This document shows positions 1 through 11,188 of a stretch of DNA of 64,000 nucleotides, one piece after another. Made by a program: the position numbers and the translations under genes. The stretch lies in the NCBI GenBank assembly GCA_014529385.2, contig CM043959.1, positions 1,644,358-1,708,357 on the forward strand, given 5' to 3'. The DNA is from Adiantum capillus-veneris. Lineage: Eukaryota; Streptophyta; Polypodiopsida; Polypodiales; Pteridaceae. Every line of letters begins with the position of its first letter. Position 1 is the stretch's first letter. The notes beneath the pieces were generated by a model. That model searched no databases. It was not told the origin of the DNA and worked only from the letters and a program-made list of their open reading frames with translations.

Positions 1-219
1 TGAGAGAGTTGACCACTCTCTCACTTTCCTCTCTACTAACCCAACCTGTCTATGTGCTTCATCCCCTTCCCCCTTCTCCTTCCCACTCTTGCACACATGC
101 TTCCATAGACGCACACTCCGCTCCATCATCCTCAACAATCCTAACTTAATTATTTTCTATCTTTCACCCATTCCCTCTCTCCCTTCCTTGGCCTCCATAT
201 TTCATTTTAAACTACTTCT

Positions 220-222
<3 letters not shown>

Positions 223-284
<62 letters not shown>
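223..284. repeat. (CT)n microsatellite
   Basis: About 31 CT units. The surrounding 1-440 is strongly pyrimidine-rich on this strand, with a C-run near 398-411. From 435 it flips to purine-rich GA and then to TG/TATG words (480-550). No gene is supported in 1-600; apparent Ser-Leu reading frames are microsatellite translation. Confidence 0.95.
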
Positions 285-288
<4 letters not shown>

Positions 289-506
289 CGATGCTTAAGT
301 ACATCCTTCTCCTACACCCTTCCTCATTGTTTCTCCCACCATCCCTTTGTTTAAAAAAGATACCACTCTCCCTCCCTCCTACCCTCCTGTCCCACCCCCC
401 CCCCCCTCCCTCTCTCTCTCTAGCCATGAACATACAAAGAGAGAGAGGGAGGAGAGAGAGAATATATTAGAGGTGATATGTGTGTGTATGTGTGCATGTG
501 TGTGTG

Positions 507-537
<31 letters not shown>

Positions 538-599
538 ATGTGTGTGTGTAGCAGTTTTAATTGTAATAAATACACACCAATGAACAAGATGTTCAAAAA

Positions 600-3125
600 G
601 ACGACTAGCTAAAAATGTGTAGGCAAAGATAAGTACAGAAACAACTCAGTCTTTGATTCATAATTGTACAACATAATAAGAATGAAGTATCATTCCAAAT
701 GAGTTTGTACAAAGGTATCATAATTATCCTAGTTGAATCATCAAGTGTTTTCAAAAGTCAGACTGCATCAAGCTAAACCTTTTTAAGCCAAGATAGAATT
801 CTCACCTGCATCTATATAGTCAAGACAACTAATATGTTAGAGCTGGCTACGTATGGCAAGCTTCAAAAAATATATCAGTTGTTATCCATGTCAAACTTAA
901 AAATTATTAGATTATCTATTGTCCTACATATTAAAATGTCAAGGATTTTTTTAACATCATATTCTTGCCAGAGTCTCTCCATATGTTTTAACTTCTTCTT
1001 TTTTTAGAGTCTCTCCATATGTTTTAACTTCTTCTTTTTTTAAGTCGACTAATCCATATCCTTCTATGTACTTCTCTAGCTTTAAAGAGTATGGAAAATT
1101 CCTACATGCAATGCTAAGTTTTGTAACTTCATCTTAAAATATGCTTTGAGTTTGAGCCCTTCAAATCCAGAATCAATTAGGATTATCATTTGACCAATTT
1201 TTAGGCCAGATATCAAGAACCAGAAGTTACTGAGTCATCCAATATTTTGCAATAAGTTATGCATATTTACCAGCACTACACCACATTCCATAAAGAACTC
1301 CCTTTGAAAGTAAAGTAATAGCTGAACCATCAGCCCAGGGAAGTACCAGCCAAAGGTAGAGAAGTATCAGCCAAAGCTAGATCCAGGGCCAGCCAGAAAG
1401 TAGGCCACCTCAAACTATTCCTAGAAATAGCCAGCTAATGAGAGTAGAGTCTATTCCAAAAAAAATTACTAGTCACATCCAGAGACCAGGATTAAAGGCC
1501 AAAAAATGAGTTGTAGACACAACTAGAAAAAACCAGGTATTGAAGCATAGATAAAGATCAAATAGCAGTTTTAAAGTTAAGGTCACAAGGCTCCCTCTTG
1601 TTATAACACCATAACCTCCTCAGGTAGCAGTATTCAACAATAGGCTAAAGGTCAATTTTTCTGCAGATAAACATACTCTCCATATCACAACATAATAACA
1701 TGTTCAGGTATTAAAAGCATCAAAACCTGATTAGTTAACCATATGTCAGTTAGAATCATAGGATAATCCAAATCCTAGGTAGAAAAGCATAAAAAACCAG
1801 AATATGTATGTATATATACGGTTTACATATATTTTTAAAAGCGGCACCACCACCAAGAACCAAATGTACTGGAATATATATACATATATATGAATATGGT
1901 TTAAAAAAGGACCATATCTAAGCCAGACATCCAAGCAACTAGTCGTAGGTAAGATTTTTTGTTTAGTCAAAGCAAATAGTCTCCCCCATATCACAATATC
2001 CTACCATACTCAGGTAGTAAAGCACCAAAAAACCAGATCCTTACCTATATGTTTAAGTATCAAAACCAGATCAGTATCAAAACCAGATTGGTACAAAAGC
2101 CAAAATATGTATAAGGTTTACATATATTCTATGGCAGCATCACCAGCATCGCCACCAAACTTTCAACACCATACCCACCATAGGTAGCATGTTTATGCAA
2201 AACACTAATTTTTCATAAGTTTTCATGATAGGCAACTGCTACAAAGATTGCACAGAAAAAAAATTCAAGTAAAGTGAGCAGGACTGGAGCCCAAAAAAAC
2301 CAGTTTATTTATTATTTTCAAGTCAAAACAACCAGCAAAAATTCAAATGCTTCATGTATTGTGTCCAAGCTTCAGTTTAACAACTTTCCTTGAAAAAGGC
2401 CTTTCTCACAAAATAGGGCCAAAGTTTATCGGTCTAATTATAGGCATATATCAATTTCAAAGAGCAGGTATGTCGGATTTATTTGGCATGTGTCAGCAAC
2501 AGCATAGGCTAGGTATCTTTATTCATGAGGCAAGCAAAACATCTCAGATTTCAAAGTAAAGTCAGTGGGAAATTTCAATTTTTGTCTTTCCATTCAATAA
2601 TTAATAGGGACAAAAAAGATCTCTTTCAATATTCTTAAGGCAAGAAAAACCTGGTATAATCACCCAACAGAGCAAGAGATTATCTAAGCATTGTGATTTT
2701 GAGTAAAATATATAACTTGTGAGAAGAATTAATCCCAAAATAATCTCCAAAGTGCCAGGGGAAAGCTAAGTATAATTTCAATGTCAACTTATTCACTCTT
2801 TCCCCATTTTTTAAACCAGTACAATTAAATCGACAGTAACAAGTTGTTTATAATGCTGCAAGGGAAAAAACCCAATTTAAAAAAACCCAAATCATAACTG
2901 ATTATCTTATATGCTAAAAAGAAAAAGACAAAAAGAAACCCAAGTCTAAGTGAAGGGAGAAGAGCCCCTCACCTTAATACAAGGGCAAAGGATGGGTATA
3001 TGTCAACAAAGAAGCATATCAGTAGTCGACACCAAAAAAGGGGGATCCATGTATGGCCACACCATTCAAGCTCCTAGCATAGGACCTTCTTTATAGGAGG
3101 TCAGGATGATTTATTGCTTAACATC
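600..3125. repeat. AT-rich repeat debris, diverged relative of the 19.4-21.3 kb repeat
   Basis: No gene is recognisable. The wording near 760-900 (gttatccatgtc and its neighbours) parallels 19481-19610. The segment near 2945-2980 (ctaagtg, then ccctcacct, then an ATA/AAG stretch) parallels 14880-14930 and 20928-20970. I read this as an old copy of the same repeat family. Many short aaaccag words recur at 1500-2300. The relation is judged by eye and could be partly low-complexity similarity. Confidence 0.4.
971..1042. repeat. 36-bp tandem duplication
   Basis: The unit beginning gagtctctccatatg at 971 is repeated directly at 1007, almost perfectly, each copy ending in a T-run. It is a recent local duplication in non-coding sequence. 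Confidence 0.85.
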
Positions 3126-3267
3126 TGTAAGGTCTCTGACCCCAATCACAAGAGCATCATTGTACCTTGAAATGGATATAATGGAAAAAGTTACTATTTT
3201 TAGCAGTTTTTCGAATTCTGTCATCGCCATGATGTTTAGAATGTTATAAAGCTTCGAAATGTGAGTT

Positions 3268-3895
3268 GAATATTGAGATACCTGAAAGCTACAAAGAGTA
3301 TGCGTATATGCTATGGGAGTCAAGAGCTAAGTGTAAAGGGTTTTACAGACTCAGATTATGCAGGTGACTTAGACAACCGAAGGTCTACGTCAGGGTATGT
3401 TTTTACATTGGCTGGTGGAGCAGTATCATGGCATTCTAGATTACAAGATTGTGTTACTCAGTCTACTACAGAGTCTGAATATGTTGCAGCATCAGAGGCA
3501 TGCAAAGAATCAATTTGGCTTAATCGACTAGTAACAGATTTGGGAATCAAAGAAGAGATGCCTGTGTTATATTGTGATAGTCAAAGTGCTATACAATTGT
3601 CTCGCAATCCACTTTATCACTCAAAGACAAAGCATGTGGATGTGAAGTATCATTTCATCAGGGAAATGCTCAAGGATAAGCAACTTCAGCTTGTCAAAGT
3701 TCACACCACAGAAAATCCTGCTGATCTACTTACAAAAGGACTTCCCTCAGAGAGCTTTGCGCATTTTTGCAAGCAGTTAGGTGTAGGGTAGTACATCACT
3801 TCTCTACATCTCTTGTATATTAGCTTCTCTCACACTTAAAGTACCACATTGGACTTTAAGTGGGAGGTTGTTGGGGTATAAATCCCAATGTGGTC
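3268..3895 (+). mobile_element. Ty1/copia fragment lodged in the gypsy LTR
   Basis: This segment is absent from the matching place in the right LTR (junction at 11757/11758). It contains the end of a copia pol gene (RNase H), a purine-rich tract (aagtgggaggt) and then TGTTGGGG, the likely first bases of a copia 3' LTR, cut off after about 30 bp. The junctions show no obvious target-site duplication, so it does not look like ordinary integration of a whole element. Copying during break repair or template switching fits better. Confidence 0.8.
3274..3791 (+). pseudogene. Ty1/copia RNase H domain (3' end of pol, 5'-truncated)
   Basis: About 172 codons stay open. RNase H, the domain that removes the RNA strand during reverse transcription, is recognisable from DSDYAGD near the start, SGYVF, SWHS, TESEYVA with its conserved Glu, DSQSA, and the typical tail H-x-D-V-K-Y-H-F, NPADLLTK and the closing HFC segment. 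The frame begins in the middle of the gene at RYLKAT, so the upstream parts (gag, protease, integrase, RT) are missing. Absence of stops suggests a fairly young fragment. It has no promoter or start of its own. Confidence 0.92.
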
Positions 3896-4415
3896 AAATA
3901 ATTTTTGTGAAAATTTTCCAAATATAGTAATTTTTTGGTCACCCGACCCGTCTAGTTTTGACCGCTTCGAAAAACTGCAGCCGTACCCTGAATTTGAAAA
4001 AAATGCGTTTTCGGACCCCGGGGGCTACTAAATATGGCAGGTACTCGGACCCGTACGCCTTAGTTAGAGCTTAGTATAGCAATTTACGGCATCAAAATCC
4101 AACTCGTATGGCCCGTTTTAGCCTAAAACCAATTTTTCCCAAAATTATCCGGGGAGGCACCGGGGGCCCGAGGCTGTGTGGGAACAGGTTCCAGGCCACT
4201 CCAGATCACCTTTAGCAACTAGGGGGCGCCTTTTGTCCTTGTGGGGTGTCTTTGGGAAGTTTCCAAGCTTGCAACTAATTGTGAGAACCAGTTAACTAAA
4301 CCAATTGGACACTTGGTGGGTAGGCAACTAGACTTGCCATGCAAGGACTGAGTGCTCACTCAGATGCTTATAGAAACACAAATCGATTTTCACCTTAAGG
4401 AGGCCTATTTAAAGG

Positions 4416-4418
<3 letters not shown>

Positions 4419-4446
<28 letters not shown>

Positions 4447-4495
4447 CCATGCTCACACACACACCCAATACACACACACACACACCTACACACAC
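4419..4495 (+). repeat. (AC)n-rich tract in left LTR
   Basis: Interrupted CA dinucleotide repeat. The counterpart at about 12283-12363 is a few units longer, the expected replication-slippage difference between LTR copies. Confidence 0.9.
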
Positions 4496-5326
4496 CTTGG
4501 GGAGGTGCTGCCGGCACACACACAGCTTTTGAAGGAGAAGCAAGGAGGGAGGTGCTGCCGAAATTCTCATCTTGAGGATTCATTGGATCAGAAAAATCAG
4601 AGGATTCTCAGCCCCTAATCACGGTAATTATGGTTTAATTACGACTCTTCTTAATTCTCATCATTACTCTCTCATAATTCTTGTCTACTATGTCTACCTT
4701 CAGCTATAATTCTCAATAGCTGCTCTCTAAGTTTACATAGCTATACTCCATTACATAATCATCATTCAATTAGTTAAATTATGCAGCCATTCATCATCCT
4801 TAATCAAGGATTAATGCATGATTAGGAAAGATTCTCTCTCTAGGCAGCATAGTCAATAAATTGTCAGCTAGTAATAGTGTAGATTTGATGAAATTCATTC
4901 TTTTACCTCTCAATAGTGTTGTAATTAAATTAGACTCAATCTTCTCCCACATTAAAATGTGATTAAGGCTGAAAATTAATCCGTCATTAGGCCATTAAGA
5001 ATAGAATTTTATGTCACACATGCCTGCGGTAATTCTGCATCTTCATATTGCTCTAGGAAAATGAATGAGCTTGCTTACTTCATCTCTTTCGTGAATCAAT
5101 TAGTAAAATTCTGAATTTCTTAATCATCTAAGCCAAGTAATTAAACTTAGAGTCGTTTCCCATAGGGTGAGTAAAGAATTACCCTTAAAATTGCTAGGTC
5201 TCAAAGGAAAAATCTAACCTCTTGCATAAGGAGGATTCTTTAATGATTCTAATCTGCCGATTGGTTTGTTATGATGCTATCGGACTTTAGCTCTTTTTCA
5301 AGTTTATCATTTAAGTAGTGAGTAAA

Positions 5327-5467
5327 ATGGCCCCGGTTAAGAGAACTCGCTTCGGTGGTGCCCACGACCGCGAGGCGGGAACGAGCAATGTGAACGGAAA
5401 GGGAAAAGCTCCCATGGACGAACAAGCACCGGCCATCTCACTGGCCATTGACGAAGAAATGGAAGAG
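5327..5467 (+). CDS. Candidate first gag exon encoded inside the LTR
   Basis: An ATG at 5327 opens a charged frame (MAPVKRTRFGG... ending EEMEE) of 47 codons that reaches a strong splice-donor-like AG|GTAGGT at 5467/5468; unspliced it stops after 56 codons. The same frame at 13195-13335 is identical up to the donor, and differences between the copies start downstream. Two acceptor-like sites follow in matching phase: TTGCAG before 6670 and TGTAG before 7395, the latter leading into gag with a stop just upstream. I infer that gag translation may begin in the LTR and be spliced across the primer-binding site. No transcript supports this; it could be a chance open frame. Confidence 0.45.
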
Positions 5468-5767
5468 GTAGGTCATAATTTCATTCAAGTTGTTTAAATT
5501 AACAATGCACACGTTAGCTAGGAATAAACACATCCCCAAACATGTTGGAGAAAATCCGACGGAAACCTCGACATTGAACTCATTTTTACATTAAAGTTTT
5601 AAGTAGGAAAGAAATGATTGATGGGTATGTTGTTTGCAATAGGAAAGAATGTATGCTAGGAAAAATTTAGCTCGACATGTTCATTCTATTTCCAATGTTG
5701 AATCAGTCCTGACCCCCCTGTAACTGATCACAGGGGGCAGAGTTCCTCGTTAAGGGCTCTTGAATCC

Positions 5768-5881
5768 ACGACTTGCTTTTTATGCGGTGGATACCCACGA
5801 CTTTCTTTCTATGCGGTGGCCCCCCACGTCTTGCTTTCTATGCGGTGGGAGTGTCCATGTCGTGCTTTCTATGCGGTGGAC
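5768..5881 (+). repeat. Four-unit hairpin minisatellite in left LTR
   Basis: Four imperfect units of about 28 bp of the form CCACG-CTTGCTTTCTATG-CGGTGG. Each begins CCAC or CCATG and ends GGTGG, so each can fold into a small stem. The same array lies at about 13632-13745 in the right LTR. Confidence 0.85.
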
Positions 5882-6558
5882 ATACCTAGTTGTATGGGCA
5901 GCTAGGCGACAACAGGAGGAGTAAACTCTCGCTAGAGGGGGGATGTTGTACCTCCAGAACATTGAAATTTCAATTAATAAGTTTGAGTAGAATTTTTACT
6001 AGAGTTACTGTCTTGGTGCCGCTTTGCAATACTGGTTGAAGGGCTGTCTTAATGAACATTGCGAATCAAAATTAAATCAAGGAACTTATATGTTGAACAA
6101 CCATTGCGGTAGTAATTAGGTAACAAAGGAAGTGTGAGTGTGGGGGTGGAAAGTGGGGGCTTGGCTCAGGTTGCCAATGCCTATGAGAAGGGTGGTCCCG
6201 ATTGGTCGGGAACTCTCTGTCCCCATAGTGTTTAAATCGATACTAGTAATACTCATTGCCCCTAGAGCGGCGAAGTCTCAAGTGTACGTGCCTCTGAAAG
6301 CTATGGGGAAAAGGCACTCGAGGTTTCTCTCCTCTTGGAAGGTGGGTCTTAGGATCGCTAGATAGGTTAAGTACGCTTCCCCTGTGAGGTGGAGCTACAT
6401 CTCGTTGCTAGTAGGCTCGAACTCGACTCACTTTGTGATGAGAGATCGTCCGCTAGTTGAACCCTGAACCACTTTGTTTGTTTCCGCTTTAGATCTAGTG
6501 GCCACCAGGTTTACCATCAGATCCATCGTTTGAGACGGCGAGGTGGGGACCTCACACC

Positions 6559-6570
6559 TGGTATCAGAGC
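6559..6570 (+). promoter_or_regulatory. Primer-binding site, initiator tRNA-Met type
   Basis: TGGTATCAGAGC sits 2 bp after the LTR end. It is the common plant LTR-retrotransposon primer site, complementary to the 3' end of initiator tRNA-Met, where minus-strand synthesis starts. Confidence 0.95.
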
Positions 6571-6669
6571 CTAGGTTAGGCTGAGAAATAAAGTCGTATT
6601 GTTTAAATATTTGAAAGGAACTAAAAGTATATAGGTAGCTGTTCCGAACTCCTTGCATTGGTGTTGCAG

Positions 6670-7173
6670 GAAGATCCCGTGCTAGAATATTGAAAGTTCC
6701 AAGTGTTTGAGATTATTTATGAGCAAGCTCAACGATCCCCAGTTTACCAATTCACGCAAGATGTCATGGAGATACTGATGAAGGCTCATACGCCACACTC
6801 CACTCACATCGATAGAGGATGGGGACTCGATTGGACACTTGCAGGAGGGATGTACTACATCAACGCTCGGAAGCTAGGATGCTTGGCTACCGATTTGAAG
6901 AAGATATGTTGGGGAGAAGAGTTGAGGGTGGTACAGTTGTTCTACTTGCTGCCTACCCGATTGGACCTGACTGTTTAAGACGACTCCAATCAAGCCATCA
7001 ACGACTGGCTCTTGGAAAAGGTCACCGAGGTGATCCCAGCGAACAGAGTCACAACTTTTGGAGTACCAAAAGAAGAATCCCAACTTGACACTATAATTTA
7101 TTATCCACTCAAGGATGAGTATAGAGACTACTTTATGAACAAAGTAGTGCATCATGTGAACACAATCTCTTAG
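6670..7173 (+). pseudogene. Unknown reading frame between primer site and gag
   Basis: From an acceptor-like TTGCAG| at 6669 a single frame runs about 168 codons to TAG at 7171-7173, broken only by TGA near 6691 and TAA at 6976. The predicted peptide is protein-like (W-G-L-D-W-T-L-A-G-G, later VPKEESQLD and DEYRDYF) and contains no retrotransposon motif I recognise. It starts in the phase the LTR exon (5327-5467) would need. It may be an extra element-encoded protein, a captured host fragment or chance. I do not recognise a family. Confidence 0.4.
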
Positions 7174-7394
7174 GCGTATCTTATACGCAATCCAAAAAGC
7201 CATGTAATAAAGTGATCACGAATTATCCTAAACCTTGAGGGGTTTCGATTGTAATAAATTTTCATCAATAAAAGTTCTTTTTGTCTATGAATCTCTGTCT
7301 CTTGGCAAAGTGGGATCTTGAATTTTATTTATGATCTCGTGTCTATTTTGAAAATCCAAGTAATGGTATCAAGAATCTTGTATAACCCATGTAG

Positions 7395-8192
7395 GCACCG
7401 CCTGTTGCTCTCTACTCGGAAGCACAGGAGAAGAAACTCCTCCTCAAACAAGCCCAACCTCCGATGTTTAAGGGCGAGGGGGCGAATGTGGAGAGAGATA
7501 CGGAAGTGTGGATGGAAGCCATGGACGATTACTTTGAAGCTGCGGGAACCCAACCCATAAATCAGACCATGCTTGCGATGTTCCACTTGACTAGCGATGC
7601 CAAGATATGGTGGAAGCAACATTGCAAGGACATGGACATTAAGGGATCTTCCCAATCCTGGGAAGACATCAAAGCTGCGATAATGGGGCGTTATTTACCA
7701 CCTGCCTATAGAACCTTGAAGATGAATGAATTATTTTCACTTCGGCAGCTGACTTCAACTGTCAAAGAATATTATGCAAAGTTTGTCACTCTTCGGAGAT
7801 ATGCTCCTAAGATGACCTTGGAACAACAGGTGGCGAGGTTTTGCCAGGGACTAATCGACCCTTTGAATACTCGGTTGGAAGCTCTCAGGCCAACGACACT
7901 ATAGGATGCCTTGTTGAGGGCCAAACCTCTAGCTCTTGAAGTACTAAAGGTTAATCAGAACAGGAGGAATCATTGGGCAAAGAGGGCAAGGACAACTGCT
8001 TGGAATAACAGGCCAGTCAACCAAGCATATGACCAGCACCCTATTGTGGCTACCACCACAACCATGGAGTTCCCAAATGTCCAGTGCTATGGATGCGGCG
8101 AGTATGGACATTATAGATCTAAATTCCCCAGGAACACTCAGGCAACCAACGCCAATGCCACCCCTGAATACCCATGGGTGTGGCCAAGCTAA
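7395..8192 (+). pseudogene. Chromovirus gag (capsid and nucleocapsid)
   Basis: Gag packages the element RNA into cytoplasmic particles. The capsid region has the family wording WMEAMDDYF, AKIWWKQH, the SW-E-D-I-K block and a YYAKF/RF-x-Q-G-L segment. A zinc knuckle follows at about 8088-8130, CYGCGEYGH..., but the last zinc ligand is Phe instead of Cys. TAG at 7902-7904 interrupts the frame. No ATG stands near the front of the open region before 7464, which agrees with an upstream exon. Pol continues in another frame, overlapping near 8166-8192. Confidence 0.85.
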
Positions 8193-8688
8193 TGGAAGAG
8201 GAGGACGAGGAAGGATGAACAGAGGGCGAGGGCATGGAGCTACCGCTAGAGTGAATGACGCAATGGTACAACCAATTGTGGGTGATGAAGCAGTGGAGAA
8301 AGTAACCCTGCATGCTGCAATTGACAATCCCAATGGTTGCAAGCAATATGCAGTCATTCATACGCCAGGATCTCTCAGAGGTGAACAAGTTAACTTCCTT
8401 ATAGATTGTGGCAGTACTCTTTCATTTCTTTCACCCAGATGCATGAGGAAGCTAAAGCTAGATAAGTATCCAACAAGCAAGCTAGTAGTAGAGTTAGCAA
8501 ACGGCAAGGAAGTAGTATCTCAACATTCTGCAGGAAACATCGACTTTGACTTAGGTGGACGCCCAACTTCTGCCCAATTTCGAACCCTACCCTTAGGATT
8601 CTTTGATGGAATACTAGGGATGGACTAGTTAAAGCAAAATAGGGCCCACATATGTTGTGCACAAGGGAACTTTACTTTTACAGATAAC
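8193..8688 (+). pseudogene. Chromovirus aspartic protease region of pol
   Basis: The protease matures the Gag-Pol polyprotein. The active-site block reads LIDCGSTLSFLS at about 8398, where the family has Asp-Ser/Thr-Gly, so the catalytic triplet is D-C-G. The ending GILGMD is followed by TAG at 8626-8628 where these proteins normally have Trp. After the stop the frame stays open into the RT linker. It begins with an Arg/Gly-rich stretch (GRGGRGRMNRGRGHG), common at the end of gag. Confidence 0.8.
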
Positions 8689-9588
8689 TTGGGTAATGAA
8701 GTCTTAATCCAGGGGGAAAATGGGAGACCTAGGGCTACTCTAGTTAAGGCCAGCAGACTCTTGAAGGGACTAAGAAAGGGACATCAAATTTATGCGGTAA
8801 AGCTCAATAAGGTGGACCAATCAGATACCTCATGTCGACCAAACTGGTTGAGGGAGTATGATGATGTATTCCCTGAAGACCTTACGAATCTTCCACCACA
8901 TAGAGAGGTTGATCATGAGATTGAGACTATCCCTGGAAGTGAACCTATCTCAAAAAGACCTTATAAGATGTCACTTCCAGAGGCCATCAAACTCAAGGAA
9001 CAACTTAGGAAAATCATTGAACAAGGATTCATTTGACCCAGTACTTCTCCTTGGGGTGCACCAGTTCTTTTTCAGAAGAAGAAGGATGGAACCTTAAGGT
9101 TATGCATAGATTACCGTGGACTGAACCAGGTAACTGTCAAGAACAAGTATCCAATTCCAAGGATTGAAGAACTCTTAGACAGGCTCCACGGCGCCAAAAT
9201 ATTTATGAAGATAGATCTAAGGTCAGGATATTACCAAATCAGGATCAAGGAATCAGATATTCCAAAGACAGCTTTCAACACTAGGTATGGACACTACGAA
9301 TTCACAGTAATGTCTTTTGGTCTAACAAATGCTCCTGCAAGCTTCAATCGACTTATGCAGGATATTTTCAGACCTTACCTGGATGATTTTGTCTTGGTTT
9401 TCTTTGCTATTCTAAGAACGAGGTAGATCACGAAGAACATGTTCGCAAAGTACTTGATCTTCTTTGGGAACACCAACTTTACGCTAAAGAGAGCAAGTGC
9501 ACTTTTTGCTCACCAAAGGTCAACTATCTTGGATTTGTCATATCGGCCGAAGGGATTTTAGTGGACCCAGACAAAGTGAAGGATATCG
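8689..9588 (+). pseudogene. Chromovirus reverse transcriptase, catalytic site lost
   Basis: RT copies element RNA into DNA. Visible blocks are REYDDVFPEDL, the PW-G-A-P-V and [13 protein letters not shown] blocks, [24 protein letters not shown] with the first catalytic Asp, and the [10 protein letters not shown] block. TGA at 9034-9036 stops the frame. After YLDDFV (about 9378) the segment that should hold the second Asp-Asp pair is shortened to VFFAILRTR. The frame then shifts and resumes with DHEEHVRKVLDLL and VNYLGFVISAEG. A second gap near 9600 removes much of the connection subdomain. It is therefore enzymatically dead. Confidence 0.9.
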
Positions 9589-10581
9589 TTGATCAGCCTC
9601 AACCATCTCCCCGTACAGGATTTTTGTCAAGGACTATGCACGTATTGCTACACCTTTGACGGAACTCCTAAAGAAAGGAACAAGCACGAGTCTAGCTTTG
9701 CTAAGCTAAAAGAATTCCTGGTCTCAGCTCCTATTTTAAAGCTTCCAGACTTCAGTAAGGAATTTGAAGTAGCGACCGATGCTAGCAAGTTTGCCTTAGG
9801 CGGAGTTCTTACTCAAGAAGGAAGACCGGTGGCTTATACTTCACGAAAGCTGAGGGATCACGAGAAGAATTATCCTACTCATGATTTGGAACTTTTAGCG
9901 GTTATACATGCGCTGAATTTATGGAGACATTATCTTCTCGGGTGCAAGTTTCAACTGGTTACAGACCACAAGAGCTTAAAATGGATTTTTACTCAACCTG
10001 TTCTCAATATGCGACAGCGGCGATGGATAGAGCTATTACAAGAATATGACCTTGACATAAAGTATAGACCAGGGAAGGAAAATGCAGTTGCAGATGGTCT
10101 TAGCCGAAAATCCTTTCTCGAAGCTATCTCTATTCCAAATAACCCTATCTGGGATAGAATCAAAGAAGCATCCTTGGTAGATATAGAGTACCAACGTATA
10201 GTTTCATTAGTTCAGCAGAATAAGATGCCTGAAGCTAAAGATTACTCTCTTATGGGAGGATGTCTTTACTACAGACATAGACTCTGTGTACCCAAAGACC
10301 CAGCTCTAAAGAAGACTATTCTATATGAAGCACACGATAGCCCTACATCCGGACATCCAGGTTATGCTAAAACTCTTCATGCTGTCAGAAGGAGTTATTT
10401 CTGGTCTGGAATGAAAGGAGACATACTTCGCTACGTGAGGCAATGTCTTTCTTGTCAGTGGATAAAGGCCGAAAGAATCAAGTTACCAGGGCAACTTCAA
10501 CCTCTTGACATACCCCTAGATGAAATGGGAATGCATTTGTATGGATTTTGTTACAGGATTACCTTCTACAGGAGGTTATGA
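9589..10581 (+). pseudogene. Chromovirus RNase H and integrase zinc domain
   Basis: A 330-codon open stretch. RNase H shows its Asp-Glu-Asp set in VATDASKFALGGVL, LELLAVIHAL and LVTDHKSLKW, followed by RQRRWIELLQEYDLDI and GKENAVADGLSR. The integrase zinc domain follows (HDSPTSGHPG, then CLSC). The first residues are scrambled by the upstream deletion. Near 10520 the frame shifts and the integrase core continues in the next frame. Confidence 0.92.
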
Positions 10582-11188
10582 TTTTGTTTTCGTGGTTGTC
10601 GATATGCTCACAAAAGTGGCTCATCTAATACCCGTAAAGACAACCTTTACTGCTTTCGATATTAGTCGGGTATTCATCAAGGAGATTTTTAGGCTACATG
10701 GTCTACCCAAGCGTATTGTCAGTGATAGAGATGCCAAGTTTACATCAAAATTTTGGACTTCTCTTTTCCAATCTATTGGGTCACAATTAGCTTTCAGTAC
10801 AGCATACCATCTGCAGACAGATGGGCAAACTGAAAGAGTTAATCAAGTCATCGAGGACATTCTCAGAGCATATTGTTTGCAAGAACCAAAGAAGTGGTTA
10901 CAATATCTACCTTTGGTGGAGTATGCTTATAATTCTTCCGAACACAGAAGCATTGGAATGTCACCTTTCAAAGCTCTTTATGGACAGAACTGTTTAGCAC
11001 CACTGAACTTCTCAGATCCAACCGTCAGGGTAGAAGCCTCTAGGAAGATGTTAGAAGATATGGAAGCGCAGACTAGAGCTATTCACCAAGACATTCAGGC
11101 CGCTCAGGATAGACAAAAGCACTATGCAGATAAGAACCGTTCAGATAGAACTTTCAAGGAAGGAGATAAGGTTTTTCTGCGAGTCTGA
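10520..11188 (+). pseudogene. Chromovirus integrase core
   Basis: Integrase inserts the cDNA copy. The core shows MDFVTGLP, VVVDMLTKVAHLIP (first Asp), IVSDRDAKFTSKFW (second Asp) and TDGQTERVNQVIED with the catalytic Glu, then LVEYAYN and SPFKALYG. It ends at TGA (11186-11188) inside the FLRV... segment, where coding similarity continues in the same frame. The catalytic residues look intact. Confidence 0.92.

Larger units (their letters stand above)
3126..6556 (+). repeat. Left (5') LTR of the chromovirus, interrupted
   Basis: It starts TGTAAGG and ends CTCACA, two bases before the primer-binding site. It matches 11616-14421 nearly base for base, except that 3268-3895 is present only here. 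Without that insert it is about 2.8 kb, long for an LTR. Inside lie an AC-rich tract (4419-4495), a short conserved open frame (5327-5497) and a four-unit minisatellite (5768-5881). Confidence 0.93.

Noticed and set aside
3105-3125. GGTCAGGAT on the left flank and again at 14551 as a target duplication of the chromovirus
   Set aside because: The left copy lies about 13 bp away from the LTR start and continues differently. The right one belongs to a separate repeat that exists intact at 20594.
7944-8357. Minus-strand frames over the gag/protease region
   Set aside because: They are shadows of the plus-strand retrotransposon coding.
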